This document shows positions 50,298-59,279 of a DNA stretch of 60,752 bases, piece after piece. This stretch comes from an uncultured Eubacteriales bacterium (GTDB lineage Bacteria; Bacillota; Clostridia; Oscillospirales; Oscillospiraceae): positions 1-60,752 of the forward strand of contig UQWI01000015.1 in NCBI GenBank assembly GCA_900544765.1, given 5' to 3'. Numbering within the stretch: position 1 is the stretch's first letter; every line of letters begins with the position of its first letter. The notes beneath the pieces are model-generated. The model ran no database searches and was not told where the DNA came from. It saw only the letters and a program-made list of their open reading frames with translations. Made by a program: the position numbers and the translations under genes.

Positions 50298-51323
50298 ATG
50301 GCGGTCACGATAAAGGACGTCGCGCGCGAGGCGGGAGTGTCCGTATCCACGGTGTCAAAGGTCATAAACGGGCACTACAGCATTTCTGCGGCCACGGCCG
50401 GGCGCGTGCGCGAGACGATGCGCGCGCTCCAATACTACCCGAACGCCAGCGCCCAGAGCTTTGCGCGCGGCGCAACGCACCGGGTCGTGCTGCTCGCCGA
50501 CCTTTACCGCAACATTGCCTTTGAAAACCCGCACATGTTTGAGATATTCGCCGGCGTGGAGGAGGCGCTCCGCCGTCGGGGCTATTCCCTCGAGCTGCGC
50601 GGCACGGACAAAACCGACGCCAGCGGCGCGGCGGAGGAGATAATCGCGCGCCGGGAGGCAGACGCGCTGCTTGTGCATGTCTCCGTGATGTCCCACGCGC
50701 TCAGCGCGCTTTTGACGGAGAAGCGCTTTCCGCACATGGCGTTGGGCGTCCCCGGCTTCCCCAGCCAGGTCTGCTGGGTGGATATAAACCACGTCTACTC
50801 CGGGGTGCTCGCCGCTTCGCACCTGGTCAAGCGTGGCTACAGGCGCATAGCCTTCATAGGCGGGCGCGACTATGACCTGAGCTCCACGAACCGCCTGGAA
50901 GGAGTGCGCAAGGGGCTTGAGGACGCCGGAGTACCCATAAGCGAGAACTTCATCTGGCTCGGCGACTCCACGCTTGCAGACGGCGAGCGCATGGCCGGAC
51001 GCCTGCTGGGCCAGTCGCCCAGGCCCGACGCCGTGATCTGTGCGAACAACTATCTCGCGCTCGGCTGCGTCGAAGCCATACACGCCTCCGGGCTGCACAT
51101 ACCGGCGGACATAGGCGTAATGACCTTCGACGACTACCCGTTTTCCCGGCAGACGAACCCGCAGCTCACCACTGTAGATATCGACGTGCGCGACATGGGC
51201 GCTCAGGCCGCCGACTTGCTGCTGAGCGTGATTCGCCATCCGAACAAGCAGGTGCAGATGTATATCACCACCTCAAACCTGATAGAACGTCAGTCTACCG
51301 CCGCGTTAAACCGCAGAGGCTGA
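50298..51323 (+). CDS. LacI family regulator of maltodextrin operon
   Basis: A 341-residue repressor. HTH at 2-25 (VTIKDVAREAGVSVSTVSKV) with the hinge NGHYSISAATAGRVRETM, then a periplasmic-binding-protein-like sensor (LLADLYRNIAFENPHMFEIF; LVKRGYRRIAFIGGRDYDLS; GVMTFDDYPFSRQTNPQLTT; IERQST at the end). ATG 50298 is chosen for GGGAGG seven bases upstream. The last gene of the maltodextrin operon by position; it most likely controls the operator region before 44391. Ligand presumably maltose or maltodextrin, inferred. Confidence 0.9.
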   Translation: MAVTIKDVAREAGVSVSTVSKVINGHYSISAATAGRVRETMRALQYYPNASAQSFARGATHRVVLLADLYRNIAFENPHMFEIFAGVEEALRRRGYSLELRGTDKTDASGAAEEIIARREADALLVHVSVMSHALSALLTEKRFPHMALGVPGFPSQVCWVDINHVYSGVLAASHLVKRGYRRIAFIGGRDYDLSSTNRLEGVRKGLEDAGVPISENFIWLGDSTLADGERMAGRLLGQSPRPDAVICANNYLALGCVEAIHASGLHIPADIGVMTFDDYPFSRQTNPQLTTVDIDVRDMGAQAADLLLSVIRHPNKQVQMYITTSNLIERQSTAALNRRG

Positions 51324-51375
51324 TGCGCAGCTTTCCATACGAAGTCACTCAGGCCTGCCGATGGAGCGGCAAAAC

Positions 51376-51405
51376 GAAACCTGGCGTTGATTAACGCCAG
51401 GTTTC
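51376..51405 (-). terminator. Terminator between lacI-type gene and coaX
   Basis: GAAACCTGGCGTT, GATT, AACGCCAGGTTTC: 13 perfect pairs. On the minus strand GTTTTGCC follows, so it best serves coaX, and possibly both convergent genes. Confidence 0.78.
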
Positions 51406-51482
51406 GTAGCTGATTAACTTATATCCCGCTTAGAATTCACGGTCTCGCCGAACCCCGTCGCTGCAGCTTTGCATATCGCAAA

Positions 51483-52259
51483 TCACTTTTTGCGCGCCTT
51501 TTTGTTGCGCTCCCAAATCATCGCAAGACCCTTCATCGTCAGGTCGTCGTCCAGCTCCAAATCGTGCTGGCAGTACGGGATTATCCTCCGGGCGAGATAC
51601 CCGGTAGCCACGAGAGCGGCCCTTTCGCCGAGCTCCGCCTCGAAGCGGTCTATCATGCCGTCTATGGCCGAGGCCGTGCCGAACACTGCGCCTGACTTCA
51701 TGCAGTCGTTGGTGTTTGTGCCGATGCAGCATCTGGGCGCCTCAAAGGTTATGCTCGGCAGGAGCGAGGCCGTGCCGGCCAGCGCCTCGAGCGACACCGC
51801 CGCTCCGGGCAGGATGGCCCCGCCGAGCAGGCGGCTCCTCTCGTCGATGACGTAGATGGTCGTCGCAGTGCCGAGGTCGGTGATTATAACCGGCGGCGTG
51901 CGGCCCGCGAGGGCGGCGACGGCGCTGGCGACCAAATCTGCGCCCAGCGTGGACGGGTCGTCTATGCCGATATTCAGCCCGGTCTTGACGCCCGCACCGA
52001 CGACAAGCGGGACACAGCCGGTGACCAGATGCGCCGCCTCCTTGAGCACCTCGAGCAGCGGCGGCACGACGCAGGCAATGGCGGCGCCTTCGAACAACGC
52101 CGTATCCATGCCGCGCATGCGCAGCGCCGAGCTTATCAGCACGGCGAGCTCGTCCGCAGAGCGCCTCTCTGAGGAAAACTGCACCTTACAGAGCAGCTTG
52201 CCGTCCTCAAGGCACCCGGCAGATATGCTTGTGTTTCCCGCGTCGATGGCCAGCAGCAT
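51483..52259 (-). CDS. coaX: Type III pantothenate kinase
   Basis: First step of coenzyme A synthesis: pantothenate to 4'-phosphopantothenate. 258 residues, acetate/sugar-kinase-like fold. Phosphate-1 motif AIDAGNTSISAG (4-15), the GADLVASAVAA motif, VIITDLGTATTIYVID (about 120-135, with the catalytic Asp) and GGAILPGAAVSLEAL. These are the CoaX signatures, not those of CoaA. It starts one base after the panT stop, so uptake and phosphorylation are co-expressed. Confidence 0.95.
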   Translation of the reverse strand: MLLAIDAGNTSISAGCLEDGKLLCKVQFSSERRSADELAVLISSALRMRGMDTALFEGAAIACVVPPLLEVLKEAAHLVTGCVPLVVGAGVKTGLNIGIDDPSTLGADLVASAVAALAGRTPPVIITDLGTATTIYVIDERSRLLGGAILPGAAVSLEALAGTASLLPSITFEAPRCCIGTNTNDCMKSGAVFGTASAIDGMIDRFEAELGERAALVATGYLARRIIPYCQHDLELDDDLTMKGLAMIWERNKKARKK

Positions 52260-52260
52260 G

Positions 52261-52857
52261 TTACGCCAGCGCCCTCACGCGGTAGTTGATGATGCGCTCG
52301 ATGACGCTCGAGAGCACTATGTTGAGGGTCAGCTCCACAAGGAAGTTGAATCCGACGAGGGTGAAGATGATGAAGGGCAGCATTGCGGTGCCGTTGGTCC
52401 AGGACACCAGCGTGTCGTTGAAGAAAACGTAGACGCCGACGATGAAGAGGCCGGTGTTCACGATGGGGCTGACGACGGCCGCGGCAAACACTCCGCCGAT
52501 GCCGCTCTTCCTGGCGACGAACCTGTATGCGGCGGCGGCGGCCAGACCGGCCAGAGCGCCCTTGCCGATGCAGATCACGGTGGTGAGGAAGGGGTTGAGG
52601 TTCCAGAGCAACGCGCCGGTCGGGTCAATATTGGCGATGCTCATCAGCCAGACGACGACGCCGAACACGCCGCCGAGCCAAGCGCCGCCGCGCACGCCGT
52701 ACAGCGCGCTGCCGACCACGATGGGCACGAGCGTGAGCGTTATCGGAGTCGCGCCGACCTTGATGTATTCGGCCACGAACTGCAAAACAATAACCAGGGC
52801 AGTGAGGATGGAAAGGCCCACCATGCGCCTGGTTTTCTCGGTGTTTACACTACTCAT
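52261..52857 (-). CDS. panT: ECF transporter S component, probably pantothenate (PanT)
   Basis: Substrate-specific membrane unit of an energy-coupling-factor importer, 198 residues with six helices. TPITLTLVPIVVGSALYGVRGGAWLGGVFGV is broken here into LTLVPIVVGSALYG and GAWLGGVFGVVVW; TVICIGKGALAGLAAAAAYR is also typical of the family. The Ala motif for the T component lies in helices 1-2. Assignment to pantothenate rests on the directly following coaX. The shared EcfA/EcfT module is not in the window. RBS AGGAGG; promoter at 52913-52940. Confidence 0.87.
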   Translation of the reverse strand: MSSVNTEKTRRMVGLSILTALVIVLQFVAEYIKVGATPITLTLVPIVVGSALYGVRGGAWLGGVFGVVVWLMSIANIDPTGALLWNLNPFLTTVICIGKGALAGLAAAAAYRFVARKSGIGGVFAAAVVSPIVNTGLFIVGVYVFFNDTLVSWTNGTAMLPFIIFTLVGFNFLVELTLNIVLSSVIERIINYRVRALA

Positions 52858-52912
52858 ATTAAATTACCTCCTGCTGCTGTTCCAGGTCCAGCCCGGATAT
52901 AGCGCACCTATG

Positions 52913-52940
52913 ATTATACACAGGCTTAACAAAAAAGCAA
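52913..52940 (-). promoter_or_regulatory. Proximal promoter of panT-coaX
   Basis: TTGCTT, 16-base spacer, TATAAT on the minus strand, about 55 bases before the panT ATG. Confidence 0.65.
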
Positions 52941-52995
52941 GGCTTTTTTCGTGGAAATTACAAGCACTTTTTCGTGCACTTTGCGCAAAAAGATT

Positions 52996-53106
52996 AAAAA
53001 AGCGGCGGGCCGTTCAGGGCCCGCCAAAACAGGGTTGTGGGATAAAGATATGAGCCGGGTCACCGCTTGTTGACCGGTTTGGCCGGTCAGCAATTGGATA
53101 AGCTGT
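52996..53106 (-). ncRNA. Candidate small RNA or panT leader switch
   Basis: A compact transcription unit of about 110 bases without an ORF: promoter at 53113-53141, predicted start near 53106, and an intrinsic terminator at 53004-53025 (GGCGGGCC, five bases, pairing strand GGGCCCGCC) followed by GC and six T on the minus strand. Inside, TGACCGG, CCGGTCA and TGACCCGG follow each other, so the middle block can pair with either the first or the third. This fits either an independent sRNA or a terminator-type leader upstream of panT, which also has its own promoter. No known RNA family was recognised (not SRP, 6S or tmRNA). Confidence 0.55.
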
Positions 53107-53112
53107 GCTCTA

Positions 53113-53141
53113 ATAATAGCGCGCCGGGCAAAACTTTGCAA
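53113..53141 (-). promoter_or_regulatory. Promoter of candidate small RNA
   Basis: TTGCAA, 17-base spacer, TATTAT on the minus strand. Confidence 0.68.
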
Positions 53142-53242
53142 GAGCGAAAGGCGTCGCAAATTCACTTGTTTTGTCGAACGCATAAAATTGCTTTTTCGCG
53201 GCAATGCTATGGCATGAGAAATAGCAAAGGAGGCCGCAAGGC

Positions 53243-53452
53243 ATGATAATGGATCGCATTGCCCTGGTACTCGCCATAATCGGCGGCATCAACTGGGGCA
53301 GCATCGGGCTGTTCCGTTTCGACATAGTCGCATGGCTGTTCGGCGGACAGACCGCAACCGTCAGCCGCGTCATTTACACCCTCGTCGGACTGGCCGCGCT
53401 CTGGTGCATATCCCTGTTGTTCCGCTCCAGGGAGGACGAGGTCACGGAGTGA
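53243..53452 (+). CDS. DUF378 small membrane protein
   Basis: A 69-residue protein of the DUF378 (YuzA-like) family with two transmembrane helices (IALVLAIIGGINWGSIGLF and VIYTLVGLAALWCISLLF) and the conserved IGGINWG motif. Role unknown. ATG 53243 has AAAGGAGG nine bases upstream; ATG 53249 is less well placed. Single gene, divergent from the candidate small RNA, ended by a shared terminator. Confidence 0.87.
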   Translation: MIMDRIALVLAIIGGINWGSIGLFRFDIVAWLFGGQTATVSRVIYTLVGLAALWCISLLFRSREDEVTE

Positions 53453-53462
53453 CGCGGCGCAA

Positions 53463-53490
53463 AAAGGCTCTGGCCTCTGCCAGAGCCTTT
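53463..53490. terminator. Bidirectional terminator
   Basis: AAAGGCTCTGGC, CTCT, GCCAGAGCCTTT: 12 perfect pairs with A/T flanks between the convergent DUF378 and IlvD/Edd genes. Confidence 0.87.
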
Positions 53491-53498
53491 CGCGTATT

Positions 53499-55181
53499 TT
53501 ACTTGAGCACGGCGCCCTCGGCGGCGGAGGACACGAGCCGCGCGTAGCGGTCGAGGTAGCCGCCGAAGCGCTTCGGCTCCGGCGCTTTCCACTCGGCGCG
53601 GCGAGAAGCGAGCTCCTCGTCCGAAACGAGCACGTCGAGTCGCTTGTTTATGACGTCAACGCGAATCTGGTCGCCGTCGCGGATGAGGGCAATCGGGCCG
53701 CCAGCCGCGGCCTCGGGGGAGATGTGGCCGACGAAGCAGCCGTTGTTCGTGCCGGAGAAGCGACCGTCGGTTATGAGGGCGGTGCTTGTGCCGAGGCCCT
53801 GGCCGTTCAGGAGCTTCATGGGCAGGTACATCTCGCGCATGCCGGGGCCGCCTTTGGGGCCCTCGTAGCGCACGACAATGACGTGGCCGGGCTTAATCTT
53901 GTGGGCCTTGATGGCCTCGACGCAGTCGTGCTCGCCGTCGAAGCAGATGGCTGTGCCGGTGAACTGCCGCACCTCGGGCGCGATGGCCGCAGGCTTCGCC
54001 ACACCGGTGTCCGGCGCGATGTTGCCGCGCATGATGGCCAGGCCGCCGAGCGTGCTGTGCGGGTTGTCCATAGTGCGGATGAGGTCAGGGTTGGCGGGAT
54101 ACATATTGCGGAAGGCCTTCAGGTTCTCGCCCAGGGCGCGGCCTTCGGCGGTCATAACGTCGAGGTGCAGTACGCTTGTCATCTGCTTCATGACCTCGGG
54201 GATGCCGCCGGCCTTGTACAAATCTTCGCAGTCGTAGATGAGCGAGGCCGGGTCGACCGCCGCGATGTGCGGGACTATCTCGCTGTACTTGTCGAAGGTC
54301 TCCATGACCTTAGCCGTGTCGAAGCCCAGCTCGTGGGCGATGGCGCAGGTGTGGATGACGGCGTTGGTGCTGCCGCCCACGGCCATGAGCACCATGATGG
54401 CGTTCTCTATGGCGTCCCAGCTCATAATCTGGCGGGCGGTGATGCCGCGCTTGACGAGCTCGACGGCCTTCTCGCCGCTCCTGAAGGCGCAGCGGCGGCG
54501 CTCGTTGTAGACGGCGGGGATGAGGCCGCTGCCGGTGAGGCCGAGGCCGAGGGCTTCGCCGAGCACGCTCATCGTGTTGGCGGTACCCATGAACTGGCAG
54601 GATCCGCAGCTGGGTGCGCACACCGTGGTGAGGTCCTGGAGCTCCTCAAGGGTTATCTCGCCCTTGCTGTATTTGCCGAGGCCCTCGGAAATGCTGGTGG
54701 TGTCGCTGCGGACCTTCTTGCCGAAGGGGGGCGCGCTCAGCGTGCAGCCGCCGGGGACAAAGACGCAGGGAATATCCAGCCTGGCCGCGGCCATCAGCAT
54801 GCCGGGGATTATCTTGTCGCAGCTGGCCAGCAGCACCAGGCCGTCGAGGCGGTGGGCGCGGGCCTGTATCTCAATGGCGTCGGCTATGTTCTCGCGGGAG
54901 GGCAGGACGTAGTGCGCGCCCTCGTGGTTGTCGGTGATGCCGTCGCAGCAGGCGATGATGCCGAACTCGACCGGCGTGCCGCCCGCGCGGTAGACGCCGT
55001 ACTTCACCTGCTCGGCCAGGCTGCGCAGGTTCATGTGGCCGGAGACCATCTCGTTGAAGGAGTTAGCTATTCCGATGATGGGACGGCCGAGGTCGTCGTC
55101 CGTATAACCGCAGGCCTTGTAGCAGGTCTTGTTGGATATGAAGTCAAAGGTGTTGAATGCGCCTATTTCGTGTTTTTCCAT
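53499..55181 (-). CDS. ilvD: IlvD/Edd family dehydratase
   Basis: Fe-S dehydratase of 560 residues: dihydroxy-acid dehydratase of branched-chain synthesis or a sugar-acid dehydratase of the same family. Cluster Cys lie in [26 protein letters not shown] and [17 protein letters not shown]; the catalytic Ser region is [23 protein letters not shown] 55181 is chosen because GAGGAG lies eight bases upstream; a GTG at 55190 overlaps its own RBS. Because it is the last gene of an operon with LarA-like, UxaA and PanE-like proteins and no other ilv gene, a role on a sugar acid or hydroxy acid is at least as likely as valine/isoleucine synthesis. Confidence 0.85.
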   Translation of the reverse strand: MEKHEIGAFNTFDFISNKTCYKACGYTDDDLGRPIIGIANSFNEMVSGHMNLRSLAEQVKYGVYRAGGTPVEFGIIACCDGITDNHEGAHYVLPSRENIADAIEIQARAHRLDGLVLLASCDKIIPGMLMAAARLDIPCVFVPGGCTLSAPPFGKKVRSDTTSISEGLGKYSKGEITLEELQDLTTVCAPSCGSCQFMGTANTMSVLGEALGLGLTGSGLIPAVYNERRRCAFRSGEKAVELVKRGITARQIMSWDAIENAIMVLMAVGGSTNAVIHTCAIAHELGFDTAKVMETFDKYSEIVPHIAAVDPASLIYDCEDLYKAGGIPEVMKQMTSVLHLDVMTAEGRALGENLKAFRNMYPANPDLIRTMDNPHSTLGGLAIMRGNIAPDTGVAKPAAIAPEVRQFTGTAICFDGEHDCVEAIKAHKIKPGHVIVVRYEGPKGGPGMREMYLPMKLLNGQGLGTSTALITDGRFSGTNNGCFVGHISPEAAAGGPIALIRDGDQIRVDVINKRLDVLVSDEELASRRAEWKAPEPKRFGGYLDRYARLVSSAAEGAVLK

Positions 55182-55186
55182 GTCTG

Positions 55187-56473
55187 TCACTCCTCTACTA
55201 TTGGGCAGGTCAGGGCGCCGCAGGGCAGCACCATGAGCTCCTTGAGCTCCGGCTTATCCTGCTTGATAAGCGCCCACGCCTCCTCGGGCGTCTTGACGGG
55301 TATCATGCCCGCCTTGCGCACCTCCTCGTCGGACAGGCCGCTGATGAGGTACACCTTCATGTGCCAGAGATAGCGCATCGTCAGCAGTGAAATGGCCATC
55401 TCGGGGTCATAGCGCTCATAGCTCTGCTTTTCCCAGAGCTTCTCGTAGCTCTCGCACTCAAAGCCCTGCCTGTAGCCCTCGGGGCCGAAGCCCTGGAAGC
55501 ACTCGGCGCAGAGCACGACGGAGGAGCCGTCGTTCATCGCAAAGCCGCCGTTGTGCAGGCCCTTGACGCTCTGGAACAGGTTCACGTCCTTGGGCGCGCC
55601 GCCGTTGGATATGATGGCGGCGTCGAATTTTTTGTGTATGTGGACGCCGTATATCTTCTTGATTATCTCGACGCCCTCGTAATAGGCCTCCCGCCAGTCG
55701 CCCGCGACGACGCCGGAAAACTGCCCGTGGTCGTCGACAATGACGTTCACCAGGAAGCAGGGGTCGACCATACCGGCAATCTCGAACATCTCCTCGCTGA
55801 CGGGGTTGTGCTCGAGTATGCCGCTGTTGCAGTGCGGGTCTATCTCGTACTTGACCTCCTTGCTGAAGCAGTTCTGGTGGTTCTGCTCAATGGTGGAGAA
55901 GCCCGCGACGCCGGGGGCTATGCTCTTGCGCCCGCCGCCGAAGCCCGCAAAGACGTGGTAGCAAATACCGCCGGTCAGCACGACCTTGTCCGCCTCGGCG
56001 ACTATCTTATTAATATATACCTCGTTGCCGCGCACGGTCTTGCCCAGGTGTACGAGGTCCTCAGCACGGCAGTTGTGAGAAACTATCTTGACGCGCTTCA
56101 CGGCTTCTTCGCCCGCGAGGATGAGCTTTTCCTCCTCGGTGGCCGCGTCATGGTAGCCCGTGGCGACGACAACGGTGATATCGCTGTCCGGCACGCCGCC
56201 GGCGTTGCACTCGTCGAGCAGGCGGGCGAGGTAGAGGTCGGTGCGGTAGCTCGCGCGCGTGAAGTCGCTGATGATTATGGCCACCTTGTCGCCCGCCTTG
56301 ACCTTCTCGCGCAGCGGCGCGCTGCCCGTCGGGTGGTTGAGCACGCGCTCAAGCTCGGCGTTGAAGTCCTCCAGCGGAGGGTAGTCGTTGAGCTCCAGGC
56401 GGGTTATCTCTATCCCGTCGTCAACAGGAAAGGTGAGACTGCCTTCGCCGTAAGGCACTGTAACATTCTGCAT
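55187..56473 (-). CDS. larA: LarA-like nickel-pincer hydroxy-acid racemase/epimerase
   Basis: A 428-residue member of the LarA (DUF2088) superfamily, which uses a nickel-pincer nucleotide bound to a Lys to racemise 2-hydroxy acids. The key residues of Lactiplantibacillus LarA are matched at almost the same numbers: Arg73 (SDFTRASY), His108 (TGYHDAA), His173 ([14 protein letters not shown]), Lys183 and His199 (EQNHQN). Known members act on lactate, malate, 2-hydroxyglutarate, phenyllactate or gluconate. With dehydratases on both sides in the operon, a sugar acid is a reasonable guess. larB, larC and larE for the cofactor are not in the window. It ends a few bases before the IlvD/Edd start. Confidence 0.88.
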   Translation of the reverse strand: MQNVTVPYGEGSLTFPVDDGIEITRLELNDYPPLEDFNAELERVLNHPTGSAPLREKVKAGDKVAIIISDFTRASYRTDLYLARLLDECNAGGVPDSDITVVVATGYHDAATEEEKLILAGEEAVKRVKIVSHNCRAEDLVHLGKTVRGNEVYINKIVAEADKVVLTGGICYHVFAGFGGGRKSIAPGVAGFSTIEQNHQNCFSKEVKYEIDPHCNSGILEHNPVSEEMFEIAGMVDPCFLVNVIVDDHGQFSGVVAGDWREAYYEGVEIIKKIYGVHIHKKFDAAIISNGGAPKDVNLFQSVKGLHNGGFAMNDGSSVVLCAECFQGFGPEGYRQGFECESYEKLWEKQSYERYDPEMAISLLTMRYLWHMKVYLISGLSDEEVRKAGMIPVKTPEEAWALIKQDKPELKELMVLPCGALTCPIVEE

Positions 56474-56530
56474 GGTATCTGCTCCTTTGCATTTGAATAT
56501 CCCAGGGGAGCGCTCCGAATCCGCCGTTTT

Positions 56531-57697
56531 TCAGCAATATTCGCAGGCGCGGCTTATTATGGTTTCCGAATACCCCAGCTTTAGGACCTCGGCGCTGGTT
56601 AGGCGGCCGGAGAGCGTGTCGACAATCTGCCGCAGCGTGATATCCGCCATCTCCTCGAGGCTCATGTCCCGCTCCAGCACGGGGCTCATGTCGAGGTCAA
56701 TGTTGTCGGAGAGCTTGCGGTAAGTGTCGCCGTTGGCCGTCACTTTCATGACCGGCACGACGGGGTTGCCTATCGCGTTGCCGCGCCCCGTTGTAAACAC
56801 GATGAGCTGCGCGCCGCCCGCGGCCTTGGCCGTGACGGAGAGCATGTCGTAGCAGGGCGTGTCCATCAGGACGAGGCCCTTTTTGGTGGGCGCGTGGGCG
56901 CAGTCTATCATGTCCACCACCGGGGTGTGGCCGCCCTTGTGTATGCAGCCCAGGCTCTTCTCCTCGAGCGTGGTGATGCCGCCGTCCTTGTTGCCGGGGG
57001 AGGGCTGGGTCTTGCGCACGTCCTCTCCGGCGGCAATCTGCTCGTCCTCACGGAAGCGGACGTAGTCGAGTATCTTCTGCCCCACCTCAGGAGTGGCGGC
57101 ACGGCGGGCCAGGATGTGCTCGGCGCCTATCATTTCGACCGTCTCGGAGAACATGGCCGTGCCGCCCTCGGCGACCACGCGGTCGCTGACAAGGCCCATG
57201 ACCGGGTTGGACACCAGGCCGCTCGTCGCGTCCGAGCCGCCGCACTCGACGCCCAGGATGAGCTCGCTCAAATCGCACTCCTCGCGGCGGCACATGCTCG
57301 CCTCGATTATCATGCGGCGGGCTATCTTCTTCGCCTTGGCGACGGTTTCGATGGTGCCGCCCTCCTCCTGGATGAGCAGCGCCTCGACGGGCTTATCCGT
57401 GCGGGCCTTGAGCTCCGCGAGGAAGTCGTCCATGCGGTTTATCTCACAGCCGAGGCCGATGGCGACGACGCCGTAGACATTCGGGTGCGCGGCCAGGCCT
57501 ATGAGCACATCGCGCGTGCGGCGCAGATTCTTGCTGGATTCTCCGCAGCCGTTCTGGTTCACGAAGCTCACCGCCCCGCAGAGCCCCTCGGCCGCAAGGC
57601 GTGCCGTCTCGGCGGCGCAGCCCACGGTGGCGAGGATGAGAACGTGATTCCTCGTGCCCACGCGGCCGTCCGGCCTCCTGTAGCCCCAGAATTTCAT
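56531..57697 (-). CDS. UxaA/SuyB-type hydroxy-acid dehydratase, large subunit
   Basis: A 388-residue protein matching the C-terminal catalytic part of altronate dehydratase (UxaA), galactarate dehydratase and sulfolactate lyase SuyB. N-terminal GYRRPDGRVGTRNHVLIL is the family hallmark; HxxGC-type element NQNGCGESSKNLRRT, GLGCEINRM, LGVECGGSDATSGLVSNPVM and LGCIHKGGHTP hold the Cys and His expected to bind iron. It overlaps the small-subunit gene by four bases, so both subunits are made together. Substrate unknown; altronate/galactarate/other sugar acids are candidates. Confidence 0.88.
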   Translation of the reverse strand: MKFWGYRRPDGRVGTRNHVLILATVGCAAETARLAAEGLCGAVSFVNQNGCGESSKNLRRTRDVLIGLAAHPNVYGVVAIGLGCEINRMDDFLAELKARTDKPVEALLIQEEGGTIETVAKAKKIARRMIIEASMCRREECDLSELILGVECGGSDATSGLVSNPVMGLVSDRVVAEGGTAMFSETVEMIGAEHILARRAATPEVGQKILDYVRFREDEQIAAGEDVRKTQPSPGNKDGGITTLEEKSLGCIHKGGHTPVVDMIDCAHAPTKKGLVLMDTPCYDMLSVTAKAAGGAQLIVFTTGRGNAIGNPVVPVMKVTANGDTYRKLSDNIDLDMSPVLERDMSLEEMADITLRQIVDTLSGRLTSAEVLKLGYSETIISRACEYC

Positions 57698-57975
57698 TCT
57701 CTTTCACCTCCGCTGGTTATGTTGTGGTTGTGGACCCAGGCCCCGGCGGGTATGTCCTCGGTGGCGTGGCCTATCACCTCGCCGTACTTATAGACAAGCG
57801 CCCCGGCGGGTATGTCGGCAACCGCTATCTTGTGGTACTTGGGTACGCCCAAAGACACCACGCCTGCCGACTCGCCGGAGCGCAGCCAGACCACGGAGGC
57901 GCCTTTGGGCGCCTCCGTGGTCACGGTGGCGACATTGTCGCCATCATTTATTAATATAGCCCTTATCTCGTTCAT
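57694..57975 (-). CDS. UxaA/SuyA-type dehydratase, small SAF subunit
   Basis: A 93-residue SAF-domain protein equal to the N-terminal part of UxaA or to SuyA. VATVTTEAPKGASVVWLR, HKIAVADIPAGALVYKYGEV and IGHATEDIPAGAWVHNHNIT carry the SAF pattern and the closing HxHN motif. Nine bases after the PanE-like gene and overlapping the large-subunit start. It forms the binding half of the dehydratase. Confidence 0.9.
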   Translation of the reverse strand: MNEIRAILINDGDNVATVTTEAPKGASVVWLRSGESAGVVSLGVPKYHKIAVADIPAGALVYKYGEVIGHATEDIPAGAWVHNHNITSGGERE

Positions 57976-57984
57976 GCGGATAAA

Positions 57985-58929
57985 TCAATACTGCCTTTCA
58001 AAATTGGCCTGGATAGCCTTGACCATCCGGGTGGTGACGTCGCAGGTGGGAGTGGGTACTCCGACTTTGCGGCCGAACATGCTGATGGCGCCGGTAAGGC
58101 TGTCCACCTCGGTCTGGCGGTGATGCTGGCAGTCCTGAGCCATGGAGGGGTAGTAGTCGCCCAGGCCCTTGACTACGCGCGGCATTTCCTCCTGCATGTA
58201 CTCCCAGATGCCGGGGATGCCAAGCGCGGCCGCGACGTCAGAGGCTTCCTTCCAGATGTCCCAGACGAGCTGGACTCCGTCGGGAGTCTCGTAGACTTCG
58301 CGTATCTTCAGGCGCAGGATGGCGCAGACAGTGTTGAAGCCGCTGTTGCTGGTGGCCTTCTTCCATATGCGCTCGCGCACGTCCTCGTAGAACTTCGGCT
58401 TGGCGCCGCCGGCGGCGAAGCACTTCTCAAGGTACTCGCCCACCTCGCGGGTGCGCTCGTTCATCTCGCAGGGTCCGAAGTAGATGTTCTCAGCTCCGGC
58501 GCTGGGCTTAGCGACACATACGCCGGGCTCGGGCAGCTCGGTACCCATGTTGCCGCAGCCGAACATCACACGGCTTGCAGGGAAGAATTCCTTCACGACC
58601 TCTTCGTTGCCAAGTCCGTTCTGCATGGTTGCAACCACGGTGTCCGGACCGGCGAGCTTCTTGGCGCTCTCGCAGGCTATGCGGGTGATGGTGGTCTTGA
58701 CCATTATGATAACCACATCCATGACGGGCAGGCCGTCGGGGCTGGTCGCGGTGTGGAAACCCGTGGGGTGGAACTCGCCGTCGGGCGTGCGGAAAACCAT
58801 GCCGTCGGCCGCAACCTTGTCCATGTGCGCCTTGTTCGGGTCGACGAGCCAGAGGTCGGCGCCGCCGAGGCGCAGGTAGCTGGCAAACACGCTGCCGGCG
58901 GTACCGGAACCAATCATAGCAATTTTCAT
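57985..58929 (-). CDS. Ketopantoate-reductase-like (PanE/ApbA) dehydrogenase
   Basis: A 314-residue NAD(P)H-dependent 2-hydroxy/2-oxo acid oxidoreductase of the PanE family. Rossmann motif MIGSGTAGSVFASYL (5-19), VVIIMVKTTITRIACE (cofactor/catalytic Lys), VATMQNGLGNEEVVKEFF, and C-terminal KATSNSGFNTVCAI and QDCQHHRQTEVDSLTGAI (binding site) are typical. ATG 58929 is chosen for AGGAGAG ten bases upstream. As first gene of the hydroxy-acid operon it more likely acts on that substrate than in pantothenate synthesis, although panT-coaX lie 5 kb away. Confidence 0.85.
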   Translation of the reverse strand: MKIAMIGSGTAGSVFASYLRLGGADLWLVDPNKAHMDKVAADGMVFRTPDGEFHPTGFHTATSPDGLPVMDVVIIMVKTTITRIACESAKKLAGPDTVVATMQNGLGNEEVVKEFFPASRVMFGCGNMGTELPEPGVCVAKPSAGAENIYFGPCEMNERTREVGEYLEKCFAAGGAKPKFYEDVRERIWKKATSNSGFNTVCAILRLKIREVYETPDGVQLVWDIWKEASDVAAALGIPGIWEYMQEEMPRVVKGLGDYYPSMAQDCQHHRQTEVDSLTGAISMFGRKVGVPTPTCDVTTRMVKAIQANFERQY

Positions 58930-58985
58930 ACTTATTATCTCTCCTTTCCTAGTGCATAAGTATTCAATATGCATGTCGTATACTT

Positions 58986-59014
58986 AGTTTACGACGTTGG
59001 GACTGATTCGTCAA
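58986..59014 (-). promoter_or_regulatory. Promoter of hydroxy-acid operon
   Basis: TTGACG, 17-base spacer, TAAACT on the minus strand, about 55 bases before the ATG of the PanE-like gene. Confidence 0.68.
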
Positions 59015-59068
59015 TAGAAAACATGTCCCCGGGCAATCCTTTCGCGCGCCAAATAGGCCCGGCAATTC

Positions 59069-59085
59069 TTGTGCATGTTGCACAA
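59069..59085. promoter_or_regulatory. Candidate operator between divergent promoters
   Basis: TTGTGCA, TGT, TGCACAA: perfect 7-base arms midway between the hydroxy-acid operon promoter and the transporter promoter, suited for one dimeric regulator controlling both. The regulator gene is not in the window. Confidence 0.5.
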
Positions 59086-59155
59086 ATAAGTACACCGAAT
59101 CGCCGCCTTCGTTAAGACATTAACGTTTAAACTGACAATTTCGGCAATTTTTTTC

Positions 59156-59184
59156 TTGCCTTTCAGAGCACAACGTGTTATTGT
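59156..59184 (+). promoter_or_regulatory. Promoter of YkvI-type transporter
   Basis: TTGCCT, 17-base spacer, TATTGT. A 9-bp dyad (TGTTTGTGT/ACACAAACA, about 59182-59205) follows at the predicted start of the mRNA and may be an operator. Confidence 0.5.
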
Positions 59185-59279
59185 TTGTGTGTCTCACACA
59201 AACACAAGGAAAAGGTGCGTAGTGTGCGCCAAGCCGGCTTTCTGAGGGGGAAGCCGAGACGAATGAAAGAGGGTCAAAT

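Noticed and set aside
51430..51732. Minus-strand open frame within the coaX 3' region
   Set aside because: Alternative frame of coaX; the CoaX frame carries all family motifs.
52926..53204. 92-codon minus-strand open frame over the candidate small RNA
   Set aside because: It spans a strong terminator and a promoter, has no RBS and no recognisable domain.
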